Below, in pieces: positions 32,307 through 40,176 of a stretch of 64,000 bases of DNA. Every line of letters begins with the position of its first letter. The stretch's first letter is position 1. The translations under genes and the position numbers were made by a program. The notes under the pieces were generated by a model. The model searched no databases, was not told the origin of the DNA, and was given only the letters and a program-made list of their open reading frames with translations. Location: the NCBI RefSeq assembly GCF_027595985.1, contig NC_073302.1, forward strand, positions 11,242,390-11,306,389. Direction: 5' to 3'. The DNA comes from Sorex araneus. Taxonomy: Eukaryota; Chordata; Mammalia; Eulipotyphla; Soricidae.

Positions 32307-32540
32307 GTCCCCATGTGTCCCGGACAGGTGAGACCTGCCGTCCCCAGCCCTACTCTGACCCTCTGCTGTCCTCTCCACAGTGTCACCGCGAAGATCAAAG
32401 CCATCGAAGCGAAGCTGAAGATGATGGCCGAGAACCCGGATGCCGAGTACCCCGCCGCCCCGGTGTACTCCTACTTCAAGCCACCGGATAAAAAAAGGAC
32501 TACTCCGTACTCGAGAACAGCCTGGAGGTCCCGGAGGTGA
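13738..32540 (+). CDS. RBM18: RNA-binding protein 18, complete (five coding exons)
   Basis: The coding segments are 13738-13850, 21021-21147, 24653-24739, 26787-26872 and 32381-32540, 573 nt in all, giving 190 residues and TGA. This equals the length I remember for human RBM18, and nearly every residue agrees. A single RRM covers about residues 25-106, with RNP2 LWIGNL and RNP1 RGYCFVNF, so it should bind single-stranded RNA. Its targets and cell role are poorly known. The rest is a short basic tail with the helix [16 protein letters not shown] and the end [10 protein letters not shown] plus TAWRSRR. All introns have GT-AG ends and the frame is kept across split codons. The gene is divergent from MRRF across a shared CpG island and lies upstream of LHX6 on the same strand, as in human. 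Confidence 0.97.
14280..14431 (+). mobile_element. Variant SINE with TTTAAAAAGT tail (second copy)
   Basis: It matches the element at 4383-4530 almost base for base, including the extra 3' end GACCTTTAAAAAGTAAC, then TTTAAAAAGTCTGACCC. The shared end shows it is part of the repeat. Confidence 0.8.
14496..14654 (+). mobile_element. SOR-type SINE (diverged)
   Basis: GCACTTGCCTTGCACGTGG, GGTTTGATCCCC and CCCATGTGGTCCCC, then an A-tail. Confidence 0.75.
15539..15722 (+). mobile_element. SOR-type SINE, full length
   Basis: Intact boxes. The tail is GCCAAAGGGAAAAGAAAAGG. AAGGAAAG on both sides is a likely target repeat. Confidence 0.88.
15903..16088 (-). mobile_element. SOR-type SINE with TSD
   Basis: Minus-oriented full copy flanked by TTGCCTTCTCT at 15892-15902 and 16089-16099. 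Confidence 0.88.
16672..16807 (-). mobile_element. Tail-less repeat (second family), short form
   Basis: It reads as the reverse complement of the 6854-7081 module without the tRNA head. TTTACCCA flanks it (about 16664 and 16811), a probable short TSD. The hairpin GGCATATTGAATATGCC is preserved in the centre. Confidence 0.65.
17115..17262 (+). repeat. CT-rich (polypyrimidine) tract
   Basis: About 150 bp are almost only C and T (CTCCCTCTCTCTC and similar). Confidence 0.8.
17272..17370 (-). mobile_element. SOR-type SINE fragment (decayed)
   Basis: CTGTCAGGAGTGGAACTCAG and TAAGGCAAGTGCCCTCCAG are remnants of the antisense body and head. Confidence 0.4.
18282..18373 (+). mobile_element. SOR-type SINE, 5' half (split by insertion)
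   Basis: GGACCGGAGAGATGGCACAG to the CACATATGG motif. The element resumes at 18567 after the nested copy. Confidence 0.82.
18374..18551 (-). mobile_element. SOR-type SINE nested inside another
   Basis: Full antisense copy with perfect repeat TATGGTTGGTCTTCT at 18359-18373 and 18552-18566. The target site was the body of the host SINE. Confidence 0.92.
18567..18715 (+). mobile_element. SOR-type SINE, 3' half with CA expansion
   Basis: Continues GAGCACTGCCAGGAGTCC, then a CA repeat, and ends GGTGTGACCCAAACATCAAG. Confidence 0.8.
18618..18655 (+). repeat. CA microsatellite
   Basis: About 18 CA units lie inside the split SINE. Confidence 0.95.
18790..19255. other. SINE-free unique intronic block
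   Basis: Unique sequence with balanced composition and an inverted motif, GATAATTTC then GAAATTATC, at about 18977-19000. It may be conserved non-coding DNA. Confidence 0.35.
19681..19706 (+). repeat. GTCT microsatellite
   Basis: About six TCTG units. Confidence 0.85.
20824..20969 (+). mobile_element. SOR-type SINE (shortened body)
   Basis: GATAGCGCAGCGCGTAGGGCG and GGTTTGATCCCCAGCATCCC. The middle of the body is missing and the tail follows a run of C. Confidence 0.8.
21021..21147 (+). CDS. RBM18: RBM18 exon 3
   Basis: From acceptor CTCCCCACAG to donor GTAACA. It encodes [12 protein letters not shown] through [12 protein letters not shown], which includes RNP1 and the centre of the RRM. 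Confidence 0.97.
21613..21637 (+). repeat. CA microsatellite
   Basis: About 12 CA units. Confidence 0.9.
21850..22140. mobile_element. Probable L1-derived AT-rich fragment
   Basis: AT-rich text with TTTTCTAGTCTTTCCACATT and TTACATTAAGT-like pieces. It resembles decayed L1 3' sequence, but orientation and family are not clear. Confidence 0.35.
22148..22322 (+). mobile_element. SOR-type SINE (diverged)
   Basis: AATAGTACAGTGGGTAAGGC, GGGTTCAATCC and GTGGCCCCAAAACAACC. Confidence 0.8.
22372..22535 (+). mobile_element. SOR-type SINE (old)
   Basis: AGACAGAGAGTACAGG, TAGACTCCCTGACGTCATAC and AGCCCCTGAGCATAGCCAGG, heavily mutated. Confidence 0.55.
22545..22860. mobile_element. Probable L1-derived fragment
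   Basis: GGCTGCATAATGTGTCATTT and following AT-rich text recall the L1 3' region. Confidence 0.35.
24119..24273 (+). mobile_element. SOR-type SINE (shortened)
   Basis: GGGCAATAGTACAGCAGGTAG and GGGTTTGATCCCTGGCACCC. The body is deleted after CCCACCAGCAGGGAG. Confidence 0.75.
24653..24739 (+). CDS. RBM18: RBM18 exon 4
   Basis: From acceptor TTTCCCGGACAG to donor GTAAGT, 29 codons ([11 protein letters not shown] to AHAQVK). It is the last helix and strand of the RRM. Confidence 0.97.
25036..25150 (+). repeat. CT-rich tract
   Basis: TCTCTCCCTCTCTCGCTC-type simple sequence of about 115 bp. Confidence 0.85.
26333..26508 (+). mobile_element. SOR-type SINE (diverged)
   Basis: GGAGCGACAGTACAGCAGG, GGTTGGATTCCCGGCACCC and a C-run before the tail. 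Confidence 0.8.
26787..26872 (+). CDS. RBM18: RBM18 exon 5
   Basis: From acceptor CTTCCTTCCAG to donor GTAAGC. It encodes [20 protein letters not shown], then TEPAQSNL and two bases of Ser. It is the linker after the RRM. Confidence 0.97.
27103..27290 (+). mobile_element. SOR-type SINE, full length
   Basis: GATAGCACAATGGGTAAGGC, GGGTTCAATTCCC and tail AGCAAAAAAAATAAATAAAC. Confidence 0.87.
27690..27885 (-). mobile_element. MIR remnant
   Basis: GAGGCAGGCACTGCCTGTGC, CACTCATTTTACGAAGGAGG and GTGGGGTAAAATACCTCGG follow MIR. Confidence 0.55.
27990..28120 (+). mobile_element. SOR-type SINE (A box lost)
   Basis: CTGGAGACAGCAGCTTGCC jumps past the A box. GGTTCGGTTCCCAGCAACCC is the B box. Confidence 0.7.
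28131..28158 (+). repeat. GACA microsatellite
   Basis: GACAGACAGACAGACAGAGA. Confidence 0.85.
28386..28540 (+). mobile_element. SOR-type SINE (old)
   Basis: AAGGAACTTGCCTAGCACG, GTGCGAGTCCCAGC and GAGCACAGAGCCAGGTGTGG. Confidence 0.55.
28545..28731 (+). mobile_element. SOR-type SINE, full length
   Basis: AATAGCACAGCGGGTAGGGC, GGGTTCGATTCCC and tail AATAAATAAATAAATAG. AGAATGCT on both sides is a likely TSD. Confidence 0.88.
28740..28912 (+). mobile_element. SOR-type SINE (diverged)
   Basis: GGGCCAGAGAGAGTACCAGG and GGTTCAATCCCAACACC. Confidence 0.75.
28927..29102 (+). mobile_element. SOR-type SINE, full length
   Basis: CAATAACACAGCAGGTTGGG, GGGTTTAATTCCC and a pure A-tail. Confidence 0.87.
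29228..29393 (-). mobile_element. SOR-type SINE
   Basis: GGGGTCACACCCAGCAG, GATTGAACCCTAGTCGG and CTATCTCTCCGGCC. Confidence 0.82.
29524..29706 (-). mobile_element. SOR-type SINE
   Basis: T-run, GGGGCCACACCTGGTGATGC and CACTGTTGCTCCGG. Confidence 0.82.
30246..30400 (+). mobile_element. SOR-type SINE (old)
   Basis: AGAGCCGGCACAGCGCGC, TTGCCTTGCGTGCGGCTGAC and GTGTGTGACCCCAGAGC. Confidence 0.65.
30790..30930. mobile_element. MIR remnant
   Basis: GAATGGGCTTCAGAGTCC and TGGGCAGCTAACAGGTTTCT are MIR-like. Confidence 0.4.
30958..31123 (-). mobile_element. SOR-type SINE (diverged)
   Basis: GCTCAGGGCTTACTCCTGGC, GGGGGTTGAACCTGGGCCGG and CTATTGCTCCG. Confidence 0.8.
31140..31316 (-). mobile_element. 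SOR-type SINE
   Basis: T-run, GGGTCACGCCCAGCGATAC and GCTATTGCTCCAGCC, almost full length. Confidence 0.87.
31325..31590 (+). mobile_element. L1 3' end fragment
   Basis: ACAAAATTCAGCATCCTAAT, GTTGTCCAAGCATCACTACC and CAGCAACCACGGGCCTACTT match the wording of mammalian L1M 3' ends. Confidence 0.55.
31625..31735 (+). mobile_element. SOR-type SINE, 5'-truncated
   Basis: CAGCACCCCACATGGTCCCC to GACCCAAAAAGACAAC. The head is missing. Confidence 0.7.
32103..32304 (+). repeat. Composite tandem repeat with three GT tracts
   Basis: GAACGTCCAGACCTTCG begins at 32103, 32172 and 32231. Each unit continues TCTTTCTTAAAACCAGC and ends in a GT run of about 13, 9 and 19 units. The period is 69 then 59 bp. 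Confidence 0.92.
32381..32540 (+). CDS. RBM18: RBM18 exon 6, terminal coding part
   Basis: Acceptor CTCTCCACAG. It encodes [19 protein letters not shown] through the basic end SRTAWRSRR and TGA at 32538-32540. A UG-rich composite repeat ends 76 nt upstream. Confidence 0.97.
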
Positions 32541-32736
32541 TGGCTGCGGTTCCCGTCCCCGCGCAGGCGCACGGGGCCCCGACCCCTCAGCGCCTGCGCC
32601 TCTGTCCTCCCTCTCGCGTGACCGGCACTGCCCAGCAGCGCACGCAGCACACGGTGGACCGTGGTGACGTAACGCTTTTGGATGTTCTCACGGCTCTTGC
32701 TCCCCTGAAGTATGTGTGGAATTGAGCATTGTCCAG

Positions 32737-32742
32737 AATAAA
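32737..32742 (+). terminator. Proximal polyadenylation signal of RBM18
   Basis: AATAAA, about 200 nt after the stop. No strong GU-rich stretch follows, so use is uncertain. Confidence 0.4.
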
Positions 32743-33490
32743 TAGGATTCCCTCCAAATCTGTGACTCAAACTCTGGGATGCGCTAGTTGGCTGGTCCGT
32801 CTGCATTTGTAGCTCCAGAAACAACATATATTGCTGCCAGAAAGGCAAACTTTTTTAAAAAAGTTACTATTTCAATCAGGAAACTAAATTTATTAACATC
32901 CGTCTTAAAAATAATAGAGCTTTTTTTTTTTTTTCCCTCTTGTGCTCAAGTGTCTTTGCAACCTGCAAAGCGAGAAACGGGGAAGGAAGTGAAGTCTTTG
33001 GAATCCTGTTGGGAGCTGGTGTTCCCGAGTTCGTTGCGGCAGCCCCGCTAGCTGCGCTGCGGGAGAGAGTCCTCGGCAAGAGAAAGCTGGTTCTTAGAGC
33101 AAGTATTGAGGTCTTCTTTCGAGTGATGCTCCTTGGTTCAAAAATCTCAACTAGGCAGACATGGTGTGTGGCTTAAAACTCGACATCAACAAAACGAGAA
33201 CAAAATTCAGTATCATACACCAACCATAATGAAATTCTATTTGGAATTTTATTCTGTAGTGATTTTTTTTTTTTTTAAAGAGCCCTGCCGCCTTCTGTAA
33301 TATCAAATGTTCTTTAACTGTGGGACTTTTTAAATCGCTCTTACCTGCATGAGGTTGTTTGTATAGCATGAGAATGTTCTATTTGGAATTGTGTCCTGGT
33401 CAAACAGAGTAGAAAAGCAAGCTTTTTCTTTGAGAACCCTAGACACCGTTGGATGATGGCTCGCAAACATTTTTTTCTAGTCATTTTAGT

Positions 33491-33583
33491 GGGGTCCGAG
33501 CAGAGGACGTGTGAGTGCCTGGGGCCGGGAGGGAGGGGTCCGAGCAGAGGACGTGTGAGTGCCCGGGGCCGGGAGGGAGGGCC
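33491..33583 (+). repeat. 46-47-bp tandem duplication in RBM18 3' UTR
   Basis: GGGGTCCGAGCAGAGGACG to GGGCCGGGAGGGAG is repeated once with a single T/C change. Confidence 0.9.
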
Positions 33584-34384
33584 CAGAGGCCCAGGCGTGA
33601 GCCCCAGCCAGGCGGCACCATAGCAGCGAGCTCCCCGTTTCCGGTTTAAAGCCTCGGGAGAGGACGGAGCTTCTTTCCCAAAGCTTCTCCCCGGGCAGAC
33701 TCTGCCAGGAGCCTTCCAAGGGGAGCAGCAGCGCCCGGGGAGAAGCAGCGAGCCTGGCAGCGCCGGCGACGTCGGTCACTTAGTTTCTGTCCGTAGCTTC
33801 GGTCCTTGGGGCCCCAGCATTGCTGCTTCCCTCAGCGAGTGACTCTCGAGCACTGCTCCTAGTGAGAGGAAACTTGGATCAGAGGAACATCAAGTCTCCC
33901 GGGAGGCCTCCGTGAGTTTAAGATTCTTGAACTCAAACTGGCAGCTTGGCGAGATCTCCAGGTTCTTAGAACCGAGTCCGAGAAATTCTTAGCGCCTTTC
34001 CCTAGGTAGCCCTTTTAAGAGACCTTAGGTCTGTTGCGTAGTTTCTGCGTTTCTTAGTGATTTGACATGCGTCCCTTCCATTCGGGGGACAGATCCAGGA
34101 GGGTGGCACAATTGCACTCCCCCACCCCTCTTTTTTGGTTTTTTTTTTTTTTTTTTTTTTTGGTCTGGTAACTTCGTAGAGCATAGAGCTCACCATTTTC
34201 TCCTTACGTTCTCAGAGGGCGATGGTGAGATAGGACTGACTTGATGCAAAATAGTCTTCTATTTTTAATAGGATCTTAGAAAATACTTCACTTTGAATTC
34301 TAGAGTCTTTCCCTTTAGAAACCAGAGCTATTTATTTGTATTTAAAGCGATGTTTATTTGTACCGATTCTTACTCTCCTGTGTG

Positions 34385-34390
34385 AATAAA
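34385..34390 (+). terminator. Distal polyadenylation signal of RBM18
   Basis: AATAAA, with CA about 10-15 nt on and a clear GU-rich element at 34400-34416. This is the classic arrangement. Confidence 0.7.
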
Positions 34391-34423
34391 CGCAAGACAT
34401 TGTGTGTGGTGGTGTCTTCTCTT

Positions 34424-34442
34424 CCCCCCCCCCCCCCCCCCC
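34424..34442 (+). repeat. Run of 19 C
   Basis: A homopolymer just past the distal poly(A) site. Confidence 0.85.
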
Positions 34443-34688
34443 GCTTCCTCCACTCTCTCCACAGGCCGTTTCCGCCTGGGACTGGGACTCGGGCCGGGCC
34501 GGTGCGCCGTCTTGACAGCCTCTTCTTTGCAGAAGGCTCCAGCTAGAGGTGCCCCAGCACCCCTCTCCACACGTGTGCCTGCCAGCTTCTGCGCTCAGAG
34601 CAGAGAGATGAGCTGTTCCCCTGCAGGTCTGCGGTGGAAGCTCCCGAGAGGAGTGTGCTCCTGTGTTTCGGATCACACTCGCCCTCTT

Positions 34689-34877
34689 TGTTTTCTTTTC
34701 ATTTTCTTGTTTTTGCTTTTTGGGCCACACCCGGCGATGCACTGGGGTCACTCCTGGCTCATGCACTGAGGAATTACTCCTGGCGGTGCTCAGAGGACCC
34801 TATGGGATGCTGGGAATCAAACCCGGGTCAGTTGCGTGCAAGGCAAACGCCCTACCCACTGGGCTGTCTCTCCAGCT
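34689..34877 (-). mobile_element. SOR-type SINE
   Basis: GGGCCACACCCGGCGATGC, AATCAAACCCGGGTCAG and GTCTCTCCAGCTC. Confidence 0.86.
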
Positions 34878-34916
34878 CTGGCGCTGGCTCTCTTTCAAAG
34901 TAGAATTTTCCATTGA

Positions 34917-35096
34917 GGGGCTGGAGCAATAGTACAGCAGGTGGGTAGGGCACTTGCCTTGCATGCAGCTGACGTTCAATCTCTGGCATCCCATATGGTT
35001 CCCTGAGCATCACCAGGAGTAATTCCTGAGTGCAGAACCAGGAAGAACCCCTGAGCGTCGCCAGGTATGAGCCCAAAAAAGAAGGAAAGGAAAAAC
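34917..35096 (+). mobile_element. SOR-type SINE
   Basis: GGAGCAATAGTACAGCAGG. The B box is damaged (GACGTTCAATCTC). Confidence 0.82.
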
Positions 35097-35378
35097 TAAA
35101 AAAGCTTTCCAACAAATGAGTTTTATGTCCTCAGTATGCCGAAAGCAGGTTAGTGAAAGGTTTGGGGTGTTTTTTTGTTTGTTTGTTTAGTTTTTTTTTT
35201 TATTCTCTTTCTAGAAGTGTTTTTATTTACACAGGGATGAGGAAGTGAGCTGTTCACCAGAGAGGTGAGGACGTCTTCCAAGTCTCATCTCCAACTTTCC
35301 GGCTTGATAAATTTAACGTTCCCCAGTTCACTTTCTGTCATTTGCTTCTCGGCAATGGGGAAGAGGAACACAGGAAAG

Positions 35379-35567
35379 GTTTTTTTTTTTTTTTTTTTTT
35401 TGCTTTTTGGGTCACACCTGGCAATGCACAGGGGTTACTCCTGGCTCTGCACTCAGGAATTACCCCTGGCCATGCTCAGGGGACCATATGGGATGCTGGG
35501 ATTTGAACCCGGGTCGGCCGCGTGCAAGGCAAACGCCCTACCCGCTGTGCTATCTCTCCAGCCCCCT
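35379..35567 (-). mobile_element. SOR-type SINE with TSD
   Basis: Long T-run, full antisense body and GGAAAGGTTTTT on both sides. Confidence 0.9.
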
Positions 35568-35699
35568 GGAAAGGTTTTTAAAGTGAGAAACTTGCACATT
35601 TTCAGAACTTTTTTAAAACGCTGATCCTTCTGAGAAGGCACGAGCAGTTGGTTTCTGAATCAGCAAGCCTGTCTGATTTCTTACAAGATTGGGGTTCAG

Positions 35700-35783
35700 G
35701 GACCGGAGAGATACTCTAGAGGGTAAGGCGCTTGCCTTGCACGTGGCCAACCACTTTGATCCCCAGCACCCCATGTAGAAAAA
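35700..35783 (+). mobile_element. SOR-type SINE, 3'-truncated
   Basis: GGACCGGAGAGATACTCTAG to CAGCACCCCATGTAG, then A. Confidence 0.7.
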
Positions 35784-35824
35784 AATGGGGTTCATTCTTG
35801 CCTTACAGATACTTCCTATATATT

Positions 35825-35995
35825 GGGGCTGGAGTGATAACAGCGGGTAGGGCGTTTGCCTTGCACGCAGGTGACCCGGGTTTGATTCCCAGCATCCCTT
35901 ATGGTCCCCTGAGCACTGCCAAGAGTAGTTCCTGAGTGCATGAGCCAGGAGTAACCCCTGTGCATTGCCGGGTGTGACCCAAAAAGAAAAAAATA
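35825..35995 (+). mobile_element. SOR-type SINE with TSD
   Basis: GGAGTGATAACAGCGGGTAGG. TTCCTATATAT occurs on both sides. Confidence 0.87.
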
Positions 35996-36085
35996 TATAT
36001 TTCCTATATATAATTGTTACATTCCTAAAATAGAATCTGAACCCATGGTAGATCTATCTTTTTTTTCTTAATTTATTTACTTATT

Positions 36086-36174
36086 TATTTGGGTCACACC
36101 TGGTGATGCTCAGGGATACTGGCTCTACCCTCAGGAATGAATCCTGGCCTTGCTCAGGGGACCCTGTGAGATAT
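36086..36174 (-). mobile_element. SOR-type SINE fragment
   Basis: GGGTCACACCTGGTGATGC to GGGGACCCTGTGAG. The tRNA head is missing. Confidence 0.7.
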
Positions 36175-36536
36175 GCTTCCGTGTTTTTCAAATGACTAGA
36201 GGAGACCAAAAGAAGACTGCTTTGTGACACGTGCGAGTTGCATGCATTTTCAGTGTCGGTGTCCATAAATAAACATTTCCTGGGAAGCAGCCATGCCAGT
36301 CCATTTACAGACCCTCGAGGGCTGCTCCCCCTACTGCAGAACAGGACAGCTGAGTAATTCAGCTCCGACCACCCATAAAGCTGACGAGATTCGCCCTCTG
36401 ACCTTGGGCTAAGAGCACCCGCTCTCCAGGACATCCCATGAGTGACGATGCCTTTTCATCTTTGGTGGGCCCAAAGCTCTGGTGTTAGGAGCAAATTCAA
36501 AAGCAGCGGGGGCTGGAGAGACAGAGTTGGGCTTTA

Positions 36537-36714
36537 AAAGGGAGCGATAGCACAGCGGGGAGGGCATTTGCCTTGCACGCGGCCGACCCGGTTCGATTCC
36601 CAGCATCCCATATGGTCCGCTGAGCACCGCCAGGGGTAACTCCTGAGTGCAGAGACAGGAGTAACCCCTGAGTATCGCCGGGTGTGACCCCCCCCCCAAA
36701 AAAAAAATAAAGCA
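36537..36714 (+). mobile_element. SOR-type SINE
   Basis: GGGAGCGATAGCACAGCGG and a C-run before the tail. A second broken head lies just upstream (36508-36527). Confidence 0.85.
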
Positions 36715-36744
36715 AAATAAAAAAAGAAGTTTGCCACACACACA

Positions 36745-36862
36745 CATCTGTCCCCTTTGAATCCCTGGCACCACATATGCTTCCGCACCACCAGGGGTCA
36801 CATCTGAGCACGGAACCAGGAGTGGTCCCAGCCCCCGACTCCCCCCTTCAAAAAAAAAAAAA
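36745..36862 (+). mobile_element. SOR-type SINE, 5'-truncated
   Basis: TTTGAATCCCTGGCACCACA onward, then an A-tail. Confidence 0.6.
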
Positions 36863-37179
36863 AGAGCAGCAGAAAGGGGAGGAAGGAGGGAATGATGGAC
36901 AGGGAGTACTGTCAGTCCCTCTTCAGGCCTCTACACGTCTCATGTAGACCATGTGCAGGCTGCGTCCCCTCATACAGGCGAGGGCACAGGAAGCGTTTGC
37001 CCCAAGAGTTTGGCAACCAACTAGGCCTGAGCTGCGCTTCCAGCCCTGGCAGTGCCAGCCAGTCGGCAAGACTCAGTTCCCATGACAAGAAGCTCCTCAC
37101 TCCCAACAGAGGCAAAAGTATCGGCACATGGAACGGAAAAGGTGTTCAAATGAATGATATGATCAGGAATCTCTCTTGT

Positions 37180-37319
37180 GCTTTAGTTTGGGGACCATGC
37201 TTGACAGTGCTCAGGGCTCCTGGCAGGGCTCAGGGGATCATGCAGCGTAGTGGGGATCAAACCTGGGTCAGCGGTGTGCAAGGCAAACCTTGAGCCCCTA
37301 TATCATCTGTCTGGCCCAG
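37180..37319 (-). mobile_element. SOR-type SINE (shortened)
   Basis: GGATCAAACCTGGGTCAGCGG and ATCATCTGTCTGGCCC. Confidence 0.7.
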
Positions 37320-37436
37320 GAATCTAGATTGAGTTTTCCTCTGGGCTAATAAGTTTCGTTCTCAGGCAGGCTTTTCTAATAGTAACCAGAGGGCCAGTGG
37401 CGGGGGGGCAGGGGGGGAATTCTAGGTTTTGAAAAA

Positions 37437-37600
37437 AGGCCAGCGAGATAGTAACGGGTTAAGACTCATGCTTTGCTCATGGCTAACCCCAGGTTTGATC
37501 TACCGCACATGTTCCCCTAAGAGTCGCCAGGAGTCACCCCAGAGCACAGAGCCAGAAATAAGCCCTGAGCGTCGCCGGGTGTAGACCCAAAACAAATCTT
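37437..37600 (+). mobile_element. SOR-type SINE (diverged)
   Basis: GCCAGCGAGATAGTAACGGG to GTGTAGACCCAAAAC. Confidence 0.75.
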
Positions 37601-37618
37601 TTTAAGAATCTGCCATTG

Positions 37619-37791
37619 GGGCCGGGACGATAGCACAGCGGGTAGGGCGTTTGCCTTGCACGCGGCCGACCCGGGTTCGATCCCCGGCATCCCATATGGT
37701 CCCCCAAGCACCGCCAGGAGTAATTCCTGAGTGCAGAGCCAGGAGTAACCCCTGAGCATCGCTGGGTGTGACCCCAAAAGAAAAAAAAAAG
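37619..37791 (+). mobile_element. SOR-type SINE, young
   Basis: Near-consensus copy with perfect B box GGGTTCGATCCCC. AAGAATCTGC on both sides is the likely TSD. Confidence 0.9.
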
Positions 37792-37947
37792 AATCTGCTG
37801 TGATTTATCCTTGGATTTAAGATCGTATCTTCCTTCCTCTGCGGTCAGCGTTGCTTGGCTCAGGTCACTGCCTCTGCAGAGTGACATCGCTGGGAAGGTG
37901 CCCTGTGATCTCTCCAAGCTGGAGGCAACATTTTTCGTTGTAGGTTC

Positions 37948-38084
37948 AGGGGCTAAAAGGTACAGAAGTTAGCCTGACACACAGCCAGTCCTGGTTCAAT
38001 CCCCAGGTACCCCACCAGGTGCCCCAAGAGTGTCCACCTGAGCACAGAGTCAGGAGTAAGCCCTGAGCCGAGCTGGGTACGATG
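37948..38084 (+). mobile_element. SOR-type SINE (old)
   Basis: GGTTCAATCCCCAGGTACCC to GTAAGCCCTGAGCCGAGC. Confidence 0.6.
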
Positions 38085-38425
38085 CGCCCTCTCCCGCTCA
38101 CAGAACAACGGAGCTTCCCCGGCGGGCGAGCCAGGAGTCGGGGCCTCGCCCAGTCTGCATTCTCCCCAGCGTCCACTCCCCACCTACCCCGACGGAACAC
38201 CCCAGGCACAAGGCCACCTCCCAACCCCGGTGTCTGTGTACAGGATGTTCCTTCCGGCTGCACAATCCTTTCCGCAAGCGCCACCTCCCAGCGCCGTTCC
38301 GTATCTTCCCGCCCATCCTCACCCCTGCAAGGCGGTTGCTGCCCCTTCCTGCTTCTTCAGTACAGGCTTCTGTTTTAGCACTTATCCCTGAGATACGCTT
38401 CATCACTTTTATAAAGGAGTCACTG

Positions 38426-38610
38426 GGGCCAGAGAGATAGCGGGTAGGGCGCTTGCTTTGCACTTTGCTCTCGGCTAACCCGGGGGTTCAGTCCTTGGCA
38501 CCCCAGGTGGTTACCCCCGGAGCCTGCTGGGAGTGATGCTGAGTACCGAGCCAGGAGTGAGCCCTGAGCACTTCTGGGTGTGGCACCAAAACAAAAATAA
38601 TCATAAAAAG
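38426..38610 (+). mobile_element. SOR-type SINE
   Basis: GGGCCAGAGAGATAGCGGG and GGGTGTGGCACCAAAAC. Confidence 0.8.
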
Positions 38611-38619
38611 GATACACAG

Positions 38620-38815
38620 GGGCTGGAGACACAGCACAACGGGCGAGGCGCTAGTATTGCATGCTGCCAGGCTGGGTTCAACCCCAGGCACTGCATACAC
38701 TTTCCCAAGTCCCACCAGGAGTGATCCCTGAGCACTGCCAGGAGTGATCCCTGAGCTCAGAGCCAGAAGTAAACCCGGAGCATCGCTGGGTATGGCCAAA
38801 TAAAATAATAAAACC
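38620..38815 (+). mobile_element. SOR-type SINE with duplicated body segment
   Basis: AGGAGTGATCCCTGAGC appears twice (about 38717 and 38739). Confidence 0.8.
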
Positions 38816-39344
38816 AAGCCAAGAAGTATTTGCACAGAAGAGAAGAGCCAGAGTCCGTTGCTTCCTCCTCAAACTGGGAAGCACTCGAGTCGCCTTTTTC
38901 TGCCTGGGGAATAAGCCCCGTCACTGCCACGTTTCTGCCCCCATCCCTGACCTGAGGTCCTGAAGTGCCCGGCTGCGGCTCCAGCCTGTGCCCTGAGCTA
39001 GAAACACACACGGCCAGTTCAGCCGCCTGGCACTCCCTCCATGGAACCAAAACTGGCCCCTTTCCTCCCTCCCCCCTGCCCCATTCCCCAGGCACTGCCG
39101 TGTTGTGTTTGAAACAAGACAGTGAAGGAAAAACGAGAGACCCAGTGGCTGTCCACTTCCGGCCTTTAAGTCCTCAAACCACCAGCTTCGTATAGGAATA
39201 GTCAGTGGTGTGATGTAGCATTGTATGACGTGCATATTACAGGTATGGTTCTGTGTTACGTCAGATCTGACTTTTATGTGTCCCGCGTGTCAATGTTCAT
39301 GTGGTCATCTCTCATATGAACATGTATAGATTACATTTACCTGG

Positions 39345-39450
39345 GTTTTGTTTTTGAGGCCACACTAGAGATGGCCAGGGGTTCCTCCCAGCCCCAGTGC
39401 ACGGGGAATTCTGTAGAGGCTTCCGGACACAGGGCCAGCTCTCAGGCCCT
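39345..39450 (-). mobile_element. SOR-type SINE (decayed)
   Basis: GAGGCCACACTAGAGATGG and GGGGTTCCTCCCAGC. Confidence 0.5.
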
Positions 39451-39476
39451 CTTATGTTTTAAATGATCATGTTGCC

Positions 39477-39652
39477 GGGGCTGGAGCGATAGCACAGCAG
39501 GAGGGCGTTTGCCTTGCACGTGGTCAACCCGGGTTTGATTCCCAGCATCCCACATGGTCCCCCAAGCACTGCCAGGAGTTATTCCTGAGTACAGAGCCAG
39601 GAGTAACTCTTGTGCATCACCGTGGGTGACCCAAAAAGCAAGAAAAAAAAAA
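39477..39652 (+). mobile_element. SOR-type SINE
   Basis: GGAGCGATAGCACAGCAGG and GGGTTTGATTCCC, A-tail. Confidence 0.88.
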
Positions 39653-39663
39653 TCACATTGCCT

Positions 39664-39828
39664 AGGGACAGAGAGCTCAGTGGACTGAGCACCTGCTTTG
39701 CATGCAGGTGACCCGGGTTTGATCCCTGGTAGCACATGGACTCCAGCCACATGCACTGGAGTGACCCACGAGCACTGAGCTTGAAGTATTTCTGGGCACC
39801 ACCAGATGTGACACACCCTCCCCAAAAT
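39664..39828 (+). mobile_element. SOR-type SINE (diverged)
   Basis: GGGACAGAGAGCTCAGTGG and GGGTTTGATCCCTGG. Confidence 0.75.
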
Positions 39829-40176
39829 GATCATATTATAATCAAGTGGCACATTCCATTTTTATTATATTCCTTCTTCCTATTCTTGCCTCCGTGGCTG
39901 CCTCAGTCTTCTCACTGACGTTTTTCCAATCCCTTCAGCACTCCAGAAAGAACTCCCCTCAAATCTGTCCCCAGCCTGTATCTCAGTCATGTCCCAAACC
40001 CCCAACAGGACCGGGTCCCCTACAGACTCAGAAGCCATCCATGGGGTCTCGGCCTTTATGCTTTGAAACTCCTGCGTCAGAAGTTTTCTTCATTCAAGGT
40101 TTATTCCAGTCTAGCCTGTTTTAAGTCTTCCCTCCTCTCTGCTGTGAAAAAGATTAGTGGGAGAGATTGGCTTCAG

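Larger units (their letters stand above)
26873..32380 (+). other. RBM18: RBM18 intron 5
   Basis: This 5.5 kb intron is SINE-dense, with three head-to-tail copies at 28.5-29.1 kb, an L1 3' fragment and a UG-rich composite tandem repeat next to the acceptor. I see no gene. Confidence 0.7.
32541..34405 (+). other. RBM18: RBM18 3' UTR
   Basis: No SINE interrupts the sequence from the stop codon to about 34.69 kb, although both sides are SINE-dense, which fits an exonic UTR. An early AATAAA lies at 32737-32742. The better signal is AATAAA at 34385-34390, followed by GTGTGTGGTGGTGTC. Confidence 0.7.
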
